Shown here piece after piece: positions 1-6,757 of a stretch of DNA of 6,866 nucleotides. The notes under the pieces are model-generated. The model did no database searches, had not been told where the DNA came from, and saw only the letters and a list, made by a program, of their open reading frames with translations. This DNA is from Flavobacteriales bacterium (GTDB taxonomy: Bacteria > Bacteroidota > Bacteroidia > Flavobacteriales > BACL11), in NCBI GenBank assembly GCA_002710495.1, contig PAKE01000008.1:7154-14019 (forward strand), written 5' to 3'. Every line of letters begins with the position of its first letter. The first letter of the stretch is position 1. The position numbers and the translations under genes are program-made.

Positions 1-1748
1 TGAATAACTTTTCCTCCAGGACCAATAATTCCACCAATAGTAGATTTTGGTACTTCCAAAATAATAATTTTTGGAGTTTGAGGTTTTAAGTCAGTTCTAG
101 GATTAGTCATTACATCTGTTATTTTTTCTAGAATATGCAATCTACCATCTCTAGCTTGATTTAAAGCCTGTTCTAAAATATCATAAGAAAGTCCTTGAAC
201 TTTAATATCCATTTGACAGGCAGTAATACCATTAGCAGTACCGCAAACTTTAAAGTCCATATCTCCTAAATGATCTTCATCACCTAAAATATCAGAAAGT
301 ACAGCGTAGTTATTTGGGTCCTTTTCGTCAGAGATTAATCCCATAGCTATTCCTGATACTGGTTTTTCAATCTTTACACCAGCGTCCATAAGTGCTAAAG
401 TACCAGCACAAACAGTTGCCATTGAGGATGATCCATTTGATTCTAAAATATCAGAAACAATTCTTACTGTATAAGGATTATCTGAAGGAATCATCTTTTT
501 TAATGCTCTTTGTGCTAAGTTTCCGTGTCCGATCTCTCTTCTACTCACACTAAATTTCATTCTAGCTTCTCCTGTAGAGAAAGGAGGAAAGTTATAGTGT
601 AAGTAGAATTTTTCGTGACCTTGGAAAGTAACACCATCTATTCTATTTACATCTTGTAAAGTTCCTAAAGTTACAGTTGTTAATGATTGAGTTTCGCCTC
701 TCGTAAATACAGCCGAACCGTGTGGAGAAGGTAAATAATCAACCTCACACCAGATAGGTCTGATTTCAGTAGTTTCTCTACCGTCTAATCTTTTCTTTTC
801 ATTTAAAACTAATGTTCTAACTGCTTCTTTTTCTACGTCATGGTAATATACTCCAATTAATTTTGAATCGTATTTTTCAACTTCTTCTTCTGTTAAAGAA
901 TCAATCCAATCTTGTTTTACTTGTTTAAATTTAGTTGACCTTTCATCTTTTCCTAAACCTTCAGCAGCAACTGCATAAACTTTATCGTAAGTTTCTGATT
1001 TTATTCTTTCTTTTAATTCCTCATCATGGGTTTCGTGGCAATATTCTCTTTTTGGAGAAGAAGTAGCGATTTCAGAAGCTAATTCGGTTTGCATCGCACA
1101 CTGAATTTTAATAGCTTCATGACCAACTTTAATACCTTCAATCATCTCTGATTCAGACACCTCACTCATTTCCCCTTCTACCATTGCTACACTATCAGAT
1201 GAAGCTCCAACCATTAAATCGATATCAGCTTCTTTCATTTGTTCAGGTGATGGATTTACAATGAACTCTCCATTTAATCTGATAACTCTAACTTCAGATA
1301 TAGGTCCGTTAAATGGAATGTCTGAAATAGCAATTGCAGTTGAAGCGGCTAGTGCAGCTAAACTGTCAGGAGACACTTCAGGATCGTGTGAGTTAAGTGA
1401 GATCATCACTTGTACTTCGGCGTGATAATCGGCAGGGAACATAGGTCTTAATATTCTGTCTACTAATCTCATAACCAGAATTTCTTGGTCAGTTGGTCTT
1501 GCTTCTCTTTTTAAGAATCCACCAGGGAATCTGCCGTCAGCAGCAAATTTCTCTCTATAATCTACAGTTAGTGGTAAAAAATCTACTCCATCTCTAGCTT
1601 CTTTACTAGACACAACAGTGGCTAACATATGAGTTTTTCCCATTCTGATTTCTACCGAACCGTTTGCTTGTTTTGCTAATTTACCTGTTGAGATAGTAAT
1701 TTCTCTACCATCATTTAAGGTAATTTTTTTTGTAATTTCTTTCATCAT
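1..1748 (-). CDS. pnp: Polynucleotide phosphorylase (PNPase), 3' end beyond window
   Basis: PNPase degrades RNA 3' to 5' by phosphorolysis, releasing nucleoside diphosphates, as a cytoplasmic homotrimer. The 582 complete codons seen run through the first RNase PH-like domain (about 12-145, with the [11 protein letters not shown] loop at 72-82), the all-helical linker (about 240-310) and the second RNase PH domain (about 320-550). The second domain keeps the phosphate-binding SNGSSSM at 437-443 and the catalytic [15 protein letters not shown] at 486-500, where D490 and D496 are the expected metal and catalytic aspartates. The KH domain begins near 560 and shows its GPGG loop at 576-579 just before the window edge. 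The rest of KH and the S1 domain lie outside; family members are about 700-750 residues. Two ATGs are adjacent (1748 and 1745); the first is annotated and either could be used. The leader is A-rich without a Shine-Dalgarno. The gene follows rpsO across a terminator, the usual bacterial order. Confidence 0.98.
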   Translation of the reverse strand, partial: MMKEITKKITLNDGREITISTGKLAKQANGSVEIRMGKTHMLATVVSSKEARDGVDFLPLTVDYREKFAADGRFPGGFLKREARPTDQEILVMRLVDRILRPMFPADYHAEVQVMISLNSHDPEVSPDSLAALAASTAIAISDIPFNGPISEVRVIRLNGEFIVNPSPEQMKEADIDLMVGASSDSVAMVEGEMSEVSESEMIEGIKVGHEAIKIQCAMQTELASEIATSSPKREYCHETHDEELKERIKSETYDKVYAVAAEGLGKDERSTKFKQVKQDWIDSLTEEEVEKYDSKLIGVYYHDVEKEAVRTLVLNEKKRLDGRETTEIRPIWCEVDYLPSPHGSAVFTRGETQSLTTVTLGTLQDVNRIDGVTFQGHEKFYLHYNFPPFSTGEARMKFSVSRREIGHGNLAQRALKKMIPSDNPYTVRIVSDILESNGSSSMATVCAGTLALMDAGVKIEKPVSGIAMGLISDEKDPNNYAVLSDILGDEDHLGDMDFKVCGTANGITACQMDIKVQGLSYDILEQALNQARDGRLHILEKITDVMTNPRTDLKPQTPKIIILEVPKSTIGGIIGPGGKVI

Positions 1749-1775
1749 TTTTTTTATTGTTTTCTTATTGTCATC

Positions 1776-1791
1776 TTAGTTTACAAACTAA
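1776..1791. promoter_or_regulatory. 16-bp palindrome in the pnp leader
   Basis: TTAGTTT-AC-AAACTAA is a perfect inverted repeat with 7-bp arms and a 2-bp centre. It begins 28 bp upstream of the first pnp start codon and shares three bases with the foot of the rpsO terminator. On the minus strand it also holds TTAGTTTG, one mismatch from the Bacteroidota -7 element TAnnTTTG, but a TTG -33 element at normal spacing is not present. It could be a protein-binding operator, a weak pnp promoter, or chance in AT-rich DNA. Only the symmetry is seen directly. Confidence 0.3.
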
Positions 1792-1821
1792 AAAAGGCAA
1801 TTGTCAAAATTGCCTTTTTTA
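1789..1821 (-). terminator. Intrinsic terminator after rpsO, probably bidirectional in sequence
   Basis: A perfect 14-bp inverted repeat (arms 1789-1802 and 1808-1821) encloses a 5-nt loop. The stem core is GGCAATT/AATTGCC, flanked by A6 and T6. In the minus-strand transcript it starts about 17 nt after the rpsO stop and ends in a U-tract, as expected of a rho-independent terminator. Because the A and T tracts are symmetric it would look the same from the other strand. It lies between rpsO and pnp, so it probably reduces, rather than abolishes, read-through into pnp, or it serves as an RNase entry or protection hairpin. Confidence 0.85.
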
Positions 1822-1838
1822 AGTTATTTCATATATAG

Positions 1839-2105
1839 TTATCTTCTTAGTTTTAAATCTTTTACTAACTTTCTGTAAGCAATTACATCTTTTCTTTTCA
1901 AGTAATCTAGTAACTTTCTTCTTTTACCTACCATTAACTGAAGAGATCTCTGTGTTCCGAAATCCTTTCTGTTTTCCTTTAGATGATCTGTAAGATGTTT
2001 AATTCTTTCAGTGAATAATGCTACTTGACTATATACAGAACCAGAATCTTCTTTTCCGGAACCATATTTTGTAAATAACTTTTCTTTTTGTTGTGTGTCT
2101 AACAT
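1839..2105 (-). CDS. rpsO: 30S ribosomal protein S15
   Basis: S15 is a primary binder of 16S rRNA in the central domain and nucleates assembly of the platform with S6, S18, S8 and S11. The 88-residue product matches the usual 88-89 residue family length. It has the four-helix S15 layout, with the helix carrying QVALFTERIKHLTDHL at 27-42 and the diagnostic KRRKLLDYLKRKD near 61-73. H41 and D48, the positions that contact the 16S helix 20-22 junction in characterised S15 proteins, are present, and the chain ends in the typical LRR. The gene has its own promoter just upstream and a strong hairpin terminator just downstream, followed by pnp. In several bacteria S15 represses its own mRNA through leader structure; the leader predicted here is only about 20-25 nt and A-rich, so such a fold is not evident. 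Confidence 0.98.
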   Translation of the reverse strand: MLDTQQKEKLFTKYGSGKEDSGSVYSQVALFTERIKHLTDHLKENRKDFGTQRSLQLMVGKRRKLLDYLKRKDVIAYRKLVKDLKLRR

Positions 2106-2134
2106 ATTGGTTTAATCTTTTGTTTTTGGGTTTG

Positions 2135-2161
2135 CAAATGTAGGAATTGTTTTCAGAACAA
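2135..2161 (-). promoter_or_regulatory. rpsO promoter (Bacteroidota-type -33/-7)
   Basis: On the minus strand TACATTTG (2142-2135) matches the Bacteroidota -7 consensus TAnnTTTG exactly. A TTG (2161-2159) lies 16 bp upstream, slightly closer than the typical 17-23 bp. Transcription would start near 2128, giving a leader of roughly 20-25 nt that is A-rich and has no Shine-Dalgarno. The -33 element sits inside a small inverted repeat, ATTGTT-N5-AACAAT (2146-2162). The promoter separates rpsO from accD, which ends 77 bp upstream. Confidence 0.6.
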
Positions 2162-2182
2162 TGGTGTTTTAAATAAATAAAA

Positions 2183-3028
2183 TTATGAAGCGTATATTCT
2201 TAATAATTGTGATAACTTTTCTTTCATGTTCTTTCTTGAAACAATCATGTCTAAAAAACCATGTTCTTTAACAAATTCTGCAGTTTGAAAACCTTCTGGT
2301 AAATCTTTTCCAATGGTTTCCTTTACAACTCTTGGTCCAGCAAATCCAATTAAAGCATTTGGTTCACCAATGTTTAAGTCTCCAAGCATAGCAAAAGAAG
2401 CTGTAATTCCTCCTGTAGTTGGGTCAGTTAAAACGGAAAAATAAGGAACCCTTTCTTCTGATAATTGTGCAAGTTTTGCTGATGTTTTAGCAAGTTGCAT
2501 TAAAGAAAATGAAGCTTCCATCATTCTAGCTCCACCTGATTTTGAAATAATAATTAATGGAGTTTTAGTTTCTTTGGCATAATCAATTGCTCTAGCTATT
2601 TTTTCTCCTACTACGGAACCCATTGATCCTCCAATAAAATTAAAATTAAAACATGCAATCACTGCATCTTGTTTATTTATTTTACCATATGCAGTGGTAA
2701 CAGCATCTTTTAATCCTGTCTTTTCTTGTATTTCTTTTAATCTTTCAGTATATTTTTTTTGGTCTTCAAATTTTAAAGGATCTTTTGAAGTCATATTTTC
2801 ATTTAATTCTGTAAATTTATTTTTATCAAATAAGATTTCAAAATATTCTTTTGCATTTATTCTGTGGTGGTGATTACAATTATCGCAAACATATAATTGA
2901 TTATGGTGGTCCTCTGATGTGATAATAGTTTTACATTTTGGACATTTGTACCATAATCCTTCTGGGATTTCTTTTTTCTGGTTGGTTTCAGTAGTAACTC
3001 CCTTTTTTATTCTTTTAAACCACCCCAT
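2183..3028 (-). CDS. accD: Acetyl-CoA carboxylase carboxyltransferase subunit beta
   Basis: AccD pairs with AccA as the carboxyltransferase of acetyl-CoA carboxylase, moving the carboxyl group from carboxybiotin on AccB to acetyl-CoA to make malonyl-CoA, the committed step of fatty-acid synthesis. The 281-residue chain has the family's N-terminal zinc ribbon, with C29-x2-C32 and C48-x2-C51, followed by the crotonase-fold carboxyltransferase core. Recognisable core motifs are [11 protein letters not shown] at 133-143, SGGARM at 164-169, then [18 protein letters not shown] and GFAGPRV. Length is normal and no key residue is missing. The ATG start gives [10 protein letters not shown], typical of the family. 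It begins 3 nt after the fbaA stop and has no promoter of its own that I can see, so it is very probably cotranscribed with fbaA. No clear terminator follows. Confidence 0.97.
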   Translation of the reverse strand: MGWFKRIKKGVTTETNQKKEIPEGLWYKCPKCKTIITSEDHHNQLYVCDNCNHHHRINAKEYFEILFDKNKFTELNENMTSKDPLKFEDQKKYTERLKEIQEKTGLKDAVTTAYGKINKQDAVIACFNFNFIGGSMGSVVGEKIARAIDYAKETKTPLIIISKSGGARMMEASFSLMQLAKTSAKLAQLSEERVPYFSVLTDPTTGGITASFAMLGDLNIGEPNALIGFAGPRVVKETIGKDLPEGFQTAEFVKEHGFLDMIVSRKNMKEKLSQLLRIYAS

Positions 3029-3031
3029 ATC

Positions 3032-4099
3032 TTAGATATTTCTGTTTATATTGTTTAAGTCTTCAAAAGATTTAGTTAATCTTTCAATGAATGTAAGCTC
3101 TCCTTCTCTCATCCATTTCCTTGGGTCGTAATATTTTTTATTTGGAATGTCATCTCCTTCAGGATTCCCTATTTGTTTTTGAACAAAATCAGTATAGTTT
3201 GCAAAATAATCTCTTACTCCAGTTGTAAAACCCCATTGCAGATCTGTATCAATATTCATTTTAATTGCTCCATATGATATAGCCTCCTTGATATCTTCAG
3301 GACTAGATCCAGATCCTCCATGAAACACAAAATTAATTGGTTTATCATTAGTTTGATATTTATCTTGAATATATTGTTGTGAATTATGCAATATAATAGG
3401 AGTAAGTTTTACATTTCCAGGTCTATATACACCATGTACATTTCCGAAAGCTGCAGCAACAGTGAAATTATTGCTAATTTTTATTAATTCTTCATAGGCA
3501 TACGCTACTTCTTCAGGTTGCGTGTATAATTTACTACTATCAATATCTGTATTATCTACTCCATCTTCTTCACCTCCTGTAACACCAAGTTCAATTTCTA
3601 ATGTCATATCTATCTTATCCATTCTTTCTAAATATTTCTTGCATGTTTCAATATTTTTTTCAATTGGTTCGTCTGATAAGTCAATCATGTGAGAACTATA
3701 AAGTGGTTTTTCATGCATTTGATAGAATTCTTCTCCCGCATCTAAAAGTCCATTAATCCAGGGTAATATTTTTCTTGCACAATGATCCGTATGTAAAATA
3801 GCAGTTACACCGTACATTTCTGCCATTTGATGTACGTGCATTGCTCCAGAAATCCCACCAGCAATTGCAGATTGATGATCTTTATTTGATAGTCCTTTTC
3901 CAGAAAAAAACTGACAGCCACCACTAGAAAACTGAACAATTACAGGTGAGTTTAGTTTTGCGGCAGTTTCTAATACAGAGTTTACAGTTGATGTATTCGT
4001 AACGTTTACAGCTGGCAACGCATAATTATTCTCTTTTGCATCATTAAAAACTTTTCTTAATTCTTTTCCTGAAATAACTCCTCTTTTAAATTTTGACAT
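3032..4099 (-). CDS. fbaA: Class II fructose-bisphosphate aldolase
   Basis: This zinc enzyme interconverts fructose 1,6-bisphosphate with dihydroxyacetone phosphate and glyceraldehyde 3-phosphate in glycolysis and gluconeogenesis, in the cytoplasm. The 355 residues are the length of the class IIA (E. coli FbaA) type. Metal and catalytic residues align with E. coli at an offset of about 4: D105 and H106 in HTDHC, E170 in LEIELG, the mobile loop TGGEEDGVD with E177 and E178, H222 in NVHGVY and H260 in FHGGSGS. The phosphate-binding segment KMNIDTD is at 280-286. The ATG at 4099 gives the standard family N-terminus. It is the first gene of a two-gene unit with accD, with a -7 promoter box about 30 bp upstream, and it is divergent from the RNA methyltransferase gene. 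Confidence 0.97.
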   Translation of the reverse strand: MSKFKRGVISGKELRKVFNDAKENNYALPAVNVTNTSTVNSVLETAAKLNSPVIVQFSSGGCQFFSGKGLSNKDHQSAIAGGISGAMHVHQMAEMYGVTAILHTDHCARKILPWINGLLDAGEEFYQMHEKPLYSSHMIDLSDEPIEKNIETCKKYLERMDKIDMTLEIELGVTGGEEDGVDNTDIDSSKLYTQPEEVAYAYEELIKISNNFTVAAAFGNVHGVYRPGNVKLTPIILHNSQQYIQDKYQTNDKPINFVFHGGSGSSPEDIKEAISYGAIKMNIDTDLQWGFTTGVRDYFANYTDFVQKQIGNPEGDDIPNKKYYDPRKWMREGELTFIERLTKSFEDLNNINRNI

Positions 4100-4128
4100 T
4101 TTTTATTTTAATAATTAATTTACAATAA

Positions 4129-4136
4129 CAAAATTA
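4129..4136 (-). promoter_or_regulatory. fbaA-accD promoter, -7 element
   Basis: TAATTTTG on the minus strand is an exact match to the Bacteroidota -7 consensus TAnnTTTG and lies 29 bp before the fbaA ATG, leaving a short A/T-rich leader of about 20-25 nt. No TTG is present at the usual -33 distance, so the upstream element is weak or diverged. The box is in the 101-bp divergent region shared with the methyltransferase gene. Confidence 0.5.
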
Positions 4137-4153
4137 GAAACATTGTTAGTATT

Positions 4154-4179
4154 TTGGCGTTAAATTTCAGATAATTTTT
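4154..4179 (+). promoter_or_regulatory. Possible promoter of the RNA methyltransferase gene
   Basis: On the plus strand TTG (4154-4156, within TTTTG) is followed after 15 bp by TAATTTTT (4172-4179), one base from TAnnTTTG. It ends 21 bp before the GTG start. The spacing is short and the -7 element imperfect, so this is only a candidate; it is the best plus-strand match in the divergent region. Confidence 0.28.
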
Positions 4180-4200
4180 AAATAAATAATAAAAAGGTAA

Positions 4201-4932
4201 GTGATAAGTAAAAATCAGATAAAATTTGTCAAATCTTTACAGAAAAAAAAGTTCAGATTAGAATCCAAGTGTTTTGTAGTTGAATCTTCCAAAAATGTAA
4301 ATGAAATTTTAAACTCTAATTATAAAATTCAACAAATATATGCAACAAAAAATTGGATAGAAAAATATAAAATTAGTGATGACATCTCAATTAATCAAGT
4401 GAATCAAAATGAGTTACAAAGGATATCTTCATTAAAAACAGCTTCTGATGTATTAGCAGTTGTATCTATTCCTCTTGAGAAAAGCGATTTTGACTTTTAT
4501 GGAATAAACATTGTTTTAGATGATGTAAAAGACCCTGGAAATTTGGGTACAATTATTAGAATTTGTGATTGGTTTGGAGTTAAGAATATTTATTGTTCTC
4601 AAGAAACAGTTGATGTGTATAATCCTAAGGTTGTTCAGTCTTCAATGGGCTCAATTACTAGAGTTGATGTAATCTATACTAATATAAGAAGAATGATACA
4701 AGAAGTTGCTATTAATGTAGAAGTTTATGGAGCTGTAATAGATGGACAGAATATAAATCAAATGAAAGTAAGTAAGAATTCTTTAATTGTTTTTGGAAAT
4801 GAATCTAATGGTATTTCTAAAGAAATAAAAGATATTATTTCTGAGAGAATAACAATAAATAAGATAGGCGAGGCAGAATCGTTAAATGTAGCATCTTCCG
4901 CTGCAATTATTTTGAATAAGTTTTGTAACTAA
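4201..4932 (+). CDS. TrmH/SpoU-family RNA 2'-O-methyltransferase
   Basis: SPOUT enzymes of this family transfer a methyl group from S-adenosylmethionine to a ribose 2'-OH in tRNA or rRNA, working as dimers through a C-terminal trefoil knot. The 243 residues show an N-terminal SpoU substrate-binding domain (about 5-90) and all three catalytic motifs: DPGNLGTIIR at 111-120 (N114, R120), VFGNESNGIS at 197-206 (E201) and ESLNVASSAAIIL at 226-238. The substrate (a 23S rRNA or tRNA nucleotide) cannot be told from sequence, so no gene symbol is given. The start is GTG, directly after an in-frame TAA; it gives MISKNQIKFVKSL, the normal family N-terminus, so no upstream extension is possible. AAAAAGG lies only 3 nt before it, too close for a standard Shine-Dalgarno. 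It is the only plus-strand gene here, and its TAA overlaps the stop of the convergent small gene. Confidence 0.93.
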   Translation: MISKNQIKFVKSLQKKKFRLESKCFVVESSKNVNEILNSNYKIQQIYATKNWIEKYKISDDISINQVNQNELQRISSLKTASDVLAVVSIPLEKSDFDFYGINIVLDDVKDPGNLGTIIRICDWFGVKNIYCSQETVDVYNPKVVQSSMGSITRVDVIYTNIRRMIQEVAINVEVYGAVIDGQNINQMKVSKNSLIVFGNESNGISKEIKDIISERITINKIGEAESLNVASSAAIILNKFCN

Positions 4933-5204
4933 AAATTTCCAGAGAAAGATCGTTCCCATCTTCTTCCTTTCCATGCGCAATTCACACATTGATATTTTTT
5001 AAAATCAAACATTTGAAAAGTAAGATAATTTATAAGATGATCTACTTTCTCTCTTTTTATTCTTTCTAAAGGTTCTTGGCAATCTGGACAACAATTGTTA
5101 CAATTATTGCATTCTTTTTTACTCCAAACATTCATTTTTCTAAGTAAAAGAAGAATCGTAATGTAAGAAAGTAAAACTAATGTAATTACTAAAAATTCAT
5201 CCAT
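4929..5204 (-). CDS. Small single-pass membrane protein with cysteine-rich zinc-ribbon-like tail
   Basis: I do not recognise a named family. The 91-residue product starts with four residues (MDEF), then one hydrophobic helix at about 5-21, then a basic patch (RK at 22-23, KK at 29-30). By the positive-inside rule this suggests an inner-membrane anchor with the C-terminus in the cytoplasm. The tail has seven cysteines at 32, 35, 38, 39, 42, 73 and 76. C39-x2-C42 and C73-x2-C76 (YQCVNCAWKG) are spaced like the two knuckles of a zinc ribbon, with LERIKREK between them; C32-x2-C35 is extra. The second knuckle followed by W-x-G resembles tails of small hypothetical proteins in other Bacteroidota, from memory. 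It lies downstream of porT with its own promoter box, and its TAG overlaps the methyltransferase TAA. Coding is supported by the coherent domain layout, not by a known homologue. Confidence 0.78.
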   Translation of the reverse strand: MDEFLVITLVLLSYITILLLLRKMNVWSKKECNNCNNCCPDCQEPLERIKREKVDHLINYLTFQMFDFKKYQCVNCAWKGRRWERSFSGNF

Positions 5205-5235
5205 ATAAATAACGTTTTAATACGGTTATACACGA

Positions 5236-5243
5236 CAAATCTA
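5236..5243 (-). promoter_or_regulatory. -7 promoter element of the small membrane-protein gene
   Basis: TAGATTTG on the minus strand is an exact match to TAnnTTTG and lies 31 bp before the ATG at 5204. It is in the 101-bp gap after porT. Upstream there is a T-rich run but no clear TTG at -33. It suggests the small gene can be transcribed apart from the menG-porT operon, although no convincing terminator follows porT and read-through is possible. Confidence 0.45.
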
Positions 5244-5305
5244 CGAAATATATATTAAAAAAATCTGTTTTATTAATAATATTAGAGTTTATAAGAGAAA
5301 TTATG

Positions 5306-6013
5306 TTATTCAAAAGTAAAAGATAACATCCATCCGTTTGTGTACAGATTTTTGATTGAAGTTGTATAAACACTTTCATCTTTCGTAAGTAAATTTAAGA
5401 TACCAGCAGAAACTTTAATTTGCGGAGAAAACTTAAAATATTCTAGATAAAAATCCATTCCAAAACCAATTTCTCCGGTTAAATCATGAGGTTGAAGTTT
5501 AAGAACAATAAAATCTTCATTAACTATATCTTTTTTAGAGGCAATATCTAGGCTGTATTTTATTCCAAATAAAACATAGGATCTAAAATTATTATATCTT
5601 TCAGATTTATATTTTACATAAAAAGGAAAATCGATTAAAGTAAATTCGATTGCTTTCATTTCGGTAGAAATAACATTGTTTGTATCAGCAAAAGAATATA
5701 ATAAACGTCTTTCTCCAAAAACAAGAGCTGGAACAAAACGAAAGTCAGTATATTTTCCCATTCTGAAATTAGATACAATACCTAAATTAAATCCTTTCTG
5801 ACTATTTGATTGCAAAACATATAAACTATCCTTATATATCACTTCACCATTATGTTTTATATTAAAATCTAAAGAATTGAGACCAAGAGTAAAACCAAAA
5901 TGCATTTTCTTATTATCGTACCTGACTAGGTTTTGTGGTTTTGGCCTTAACTGTGCCTTTATCTCATTAGGAAAGATAAAGAACAGTATGAAATATAATA
6001 ATAACTTTCTCAT
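5306..6013 (-). CDS. porT: PorT-family outer-membrane protein, type IX secretion/gliding
   Basis: PorT (SprT in Flavobacterium) is an outer-membrane beta-barrel component needed for the type IX secretion system, which exports proteins with a C-terminal sorting domain, including gliding adhesins and hydrolases. The 235-residue product has a signal peptide (basic RK at 2-3, hydrophobic core about 4-14, likely cleavage after KA at 19-20, leaving Q21 first). The mature start carries the family hallmark KPQNL followed by HFGFTLGLN near 38-46. Alternating hydrophobic strands run to the end, and the last strand finishes with phenylalanine two residues from the C-terminus (SFTFE). Length is normal for the family. 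It starts 21 nt after the menG stop and is probably cotranscribed with it. A general porin-like outer-membrane family is the alternative, but the N-terminal signature and the menG neighbour favour true PorT. Confidence 0.9.
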   Translation of the reverse strand: MRKLLLYFILFFIFPNEIKAQLRPKPQNLVRYDNKKMHFGFTLGLNSLDFNIKHNGEVIYKDSLYVLQSNSQKGFNLGIVSNFRMGKYTDFRFVPALVFGERRLLYSFADTNNVISTEMKAIEFTLIDFPFYVKYKSERYNNFRSYVLFGIKYSLDIASKKDIVNEDFIVLKLQPHDLTGEIGFGMDFYLEYFKFSPQIKVSAGILNLLTKDESVYTTSIKNLYTNGWMLSFTFE

Positions 6014-6034
6014 TTGGTTCGGAAAACGATTTTC

Positions 6035-6757
6035 TTATTCTTTTATTGCTACATATAGATCTACAATTCCGAAAGTTAATGGAATATGATTACATGATTT
6101 AAATCCTACATTTTCCAGATTTTTTATAAACTCTTTTCCGCTAGCGAACGCTTCTACTGAATTAGGTAAGTAGGTGTAAGCAGAATTATCTTTTGAAATT
6201 AATTTTCCGAATAATGGTAGTACATGATTAAAATAGATAGTATAAATTTGTTTTAACGGAAAAGCTTTTGGTTTTGATGGCTCTAAAATAGCTGCTATTC
6301 CATTTTTACTTAGTACTCTGTACATTTCTGAAAGCCCTTTTTCTAAATTTTCAAAATTACGAACACCAAATCCAGCGGTGATAGCATCAAAACTATTCTC
6401 GGAGAAAGGAAGGTTTTCGGAATCTGCAATTTGCAATTCTATTATACCCTCCAGTCCTTTTCTTTTTATTTTTTCTTTTCCAATATTTACCATTCCTTCA
6501 GATATATCAATTCCTGTAATTTTCACATCTTTTAGTTTTGCTGCACTGATGGCAAAATCAGCAGTTCCTGTAGCTACATCTAATATTGTTTTAGGATTGT
6601 TTGTTAGATATTTTATCGATTTTCTTCTCCAATAATAGTCCATGCCAAAAGATAAAGAATGATTTAGAAGATCGTATCTTTTTGCAATGCTATCAAACAT
6701 TTTCTCAACTTGTTTCTTTTTTGAATCAGTTGTATTATATGGAGTTATTTTACTCAA
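6035..6757 (-). CDS. ubiE: Demethylmenaquinone methyltransferase (MenG/UbiE)
   Basis: This SAM-dependent enzyme methylates the quinone ring in the last step of menaquinone synthesis; Bacteroidota use menaquinone, so the menG role is the expected one even though the family name is ubiE. The 240 residues include the family signature MFDSIAKRYDLLNHSLSFG at 20-38, SAM motif I LDVATGTAD at 59-67, the acidic ribose-binding D84, ADSENLPF at 111-118, GFGVRNFENL at 129-138 and RVLSKNG at 147-153. The start is TTG at 6757: it gives MSKITPYNTTDSKKKQVEK, which fits the ITPY N-terminus common in flavobacterial homologues, whereas the next ATG (residue 20) would remove the start of the conserved helix. The TTG overlaps the upstream gene's TGA (TTGA), suggesting translational coupling. 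porT follows after 21 nt. Confidence 0.95.
   Translation of the reverse strand: MSKITPYNTTDSKKKQVEKMFDSIAKRYDLLNHSLSFGMDYYWRRKSIKYLTNNPKTILDVATGTADFAISAAKLKDVKITGIDISEGMVNIGKEKIKRKGLEGIIELQIADSENLPFSENSFDAITAGFGVRNFENLEKGLSEMYRVLSKNGIAAILEPSKPKAFPLKQIYTIYFNHVLPLFGKLISKDNSAYTYLPNSVEAFASGKEFIKNLENVGFKSCNHIPLTFGIVDLYVAIKE

Noticed and set aside
1..1748. Possible frameshift or broken pnp, since the gene has no stop in the window
   Set aside because: The frame is open and matches PNPase continuously from the start codon to the KH domain; it simply runs past the edge.
2146..2162. Inverted repeat as an intrinsic terminator for fbaA-accD
   Set aside because: The stem is only 6 bp, AT-rich and has no U-tract; it overlaps the rpsO promoter instead.
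5205..5305. Terminator after porT
   Set aside because: The gap has T-rich runs but no stable GC-containing stem before them.
5197..5379. Minus-strand open frame of 60 codons overlapping the end of porT and the start of the small membrane-protein gene
   Set aside because: It runs across the porT 3' end in another frame and through the promoter region, has no recognisable domain and no leader of its own.
5877..6089. Plus-strand open frame of 70 codons opposite the porT start and menG end
   Set aside because: It is antisense to two well-supported genes and spans their junction, with no domain or promoter.
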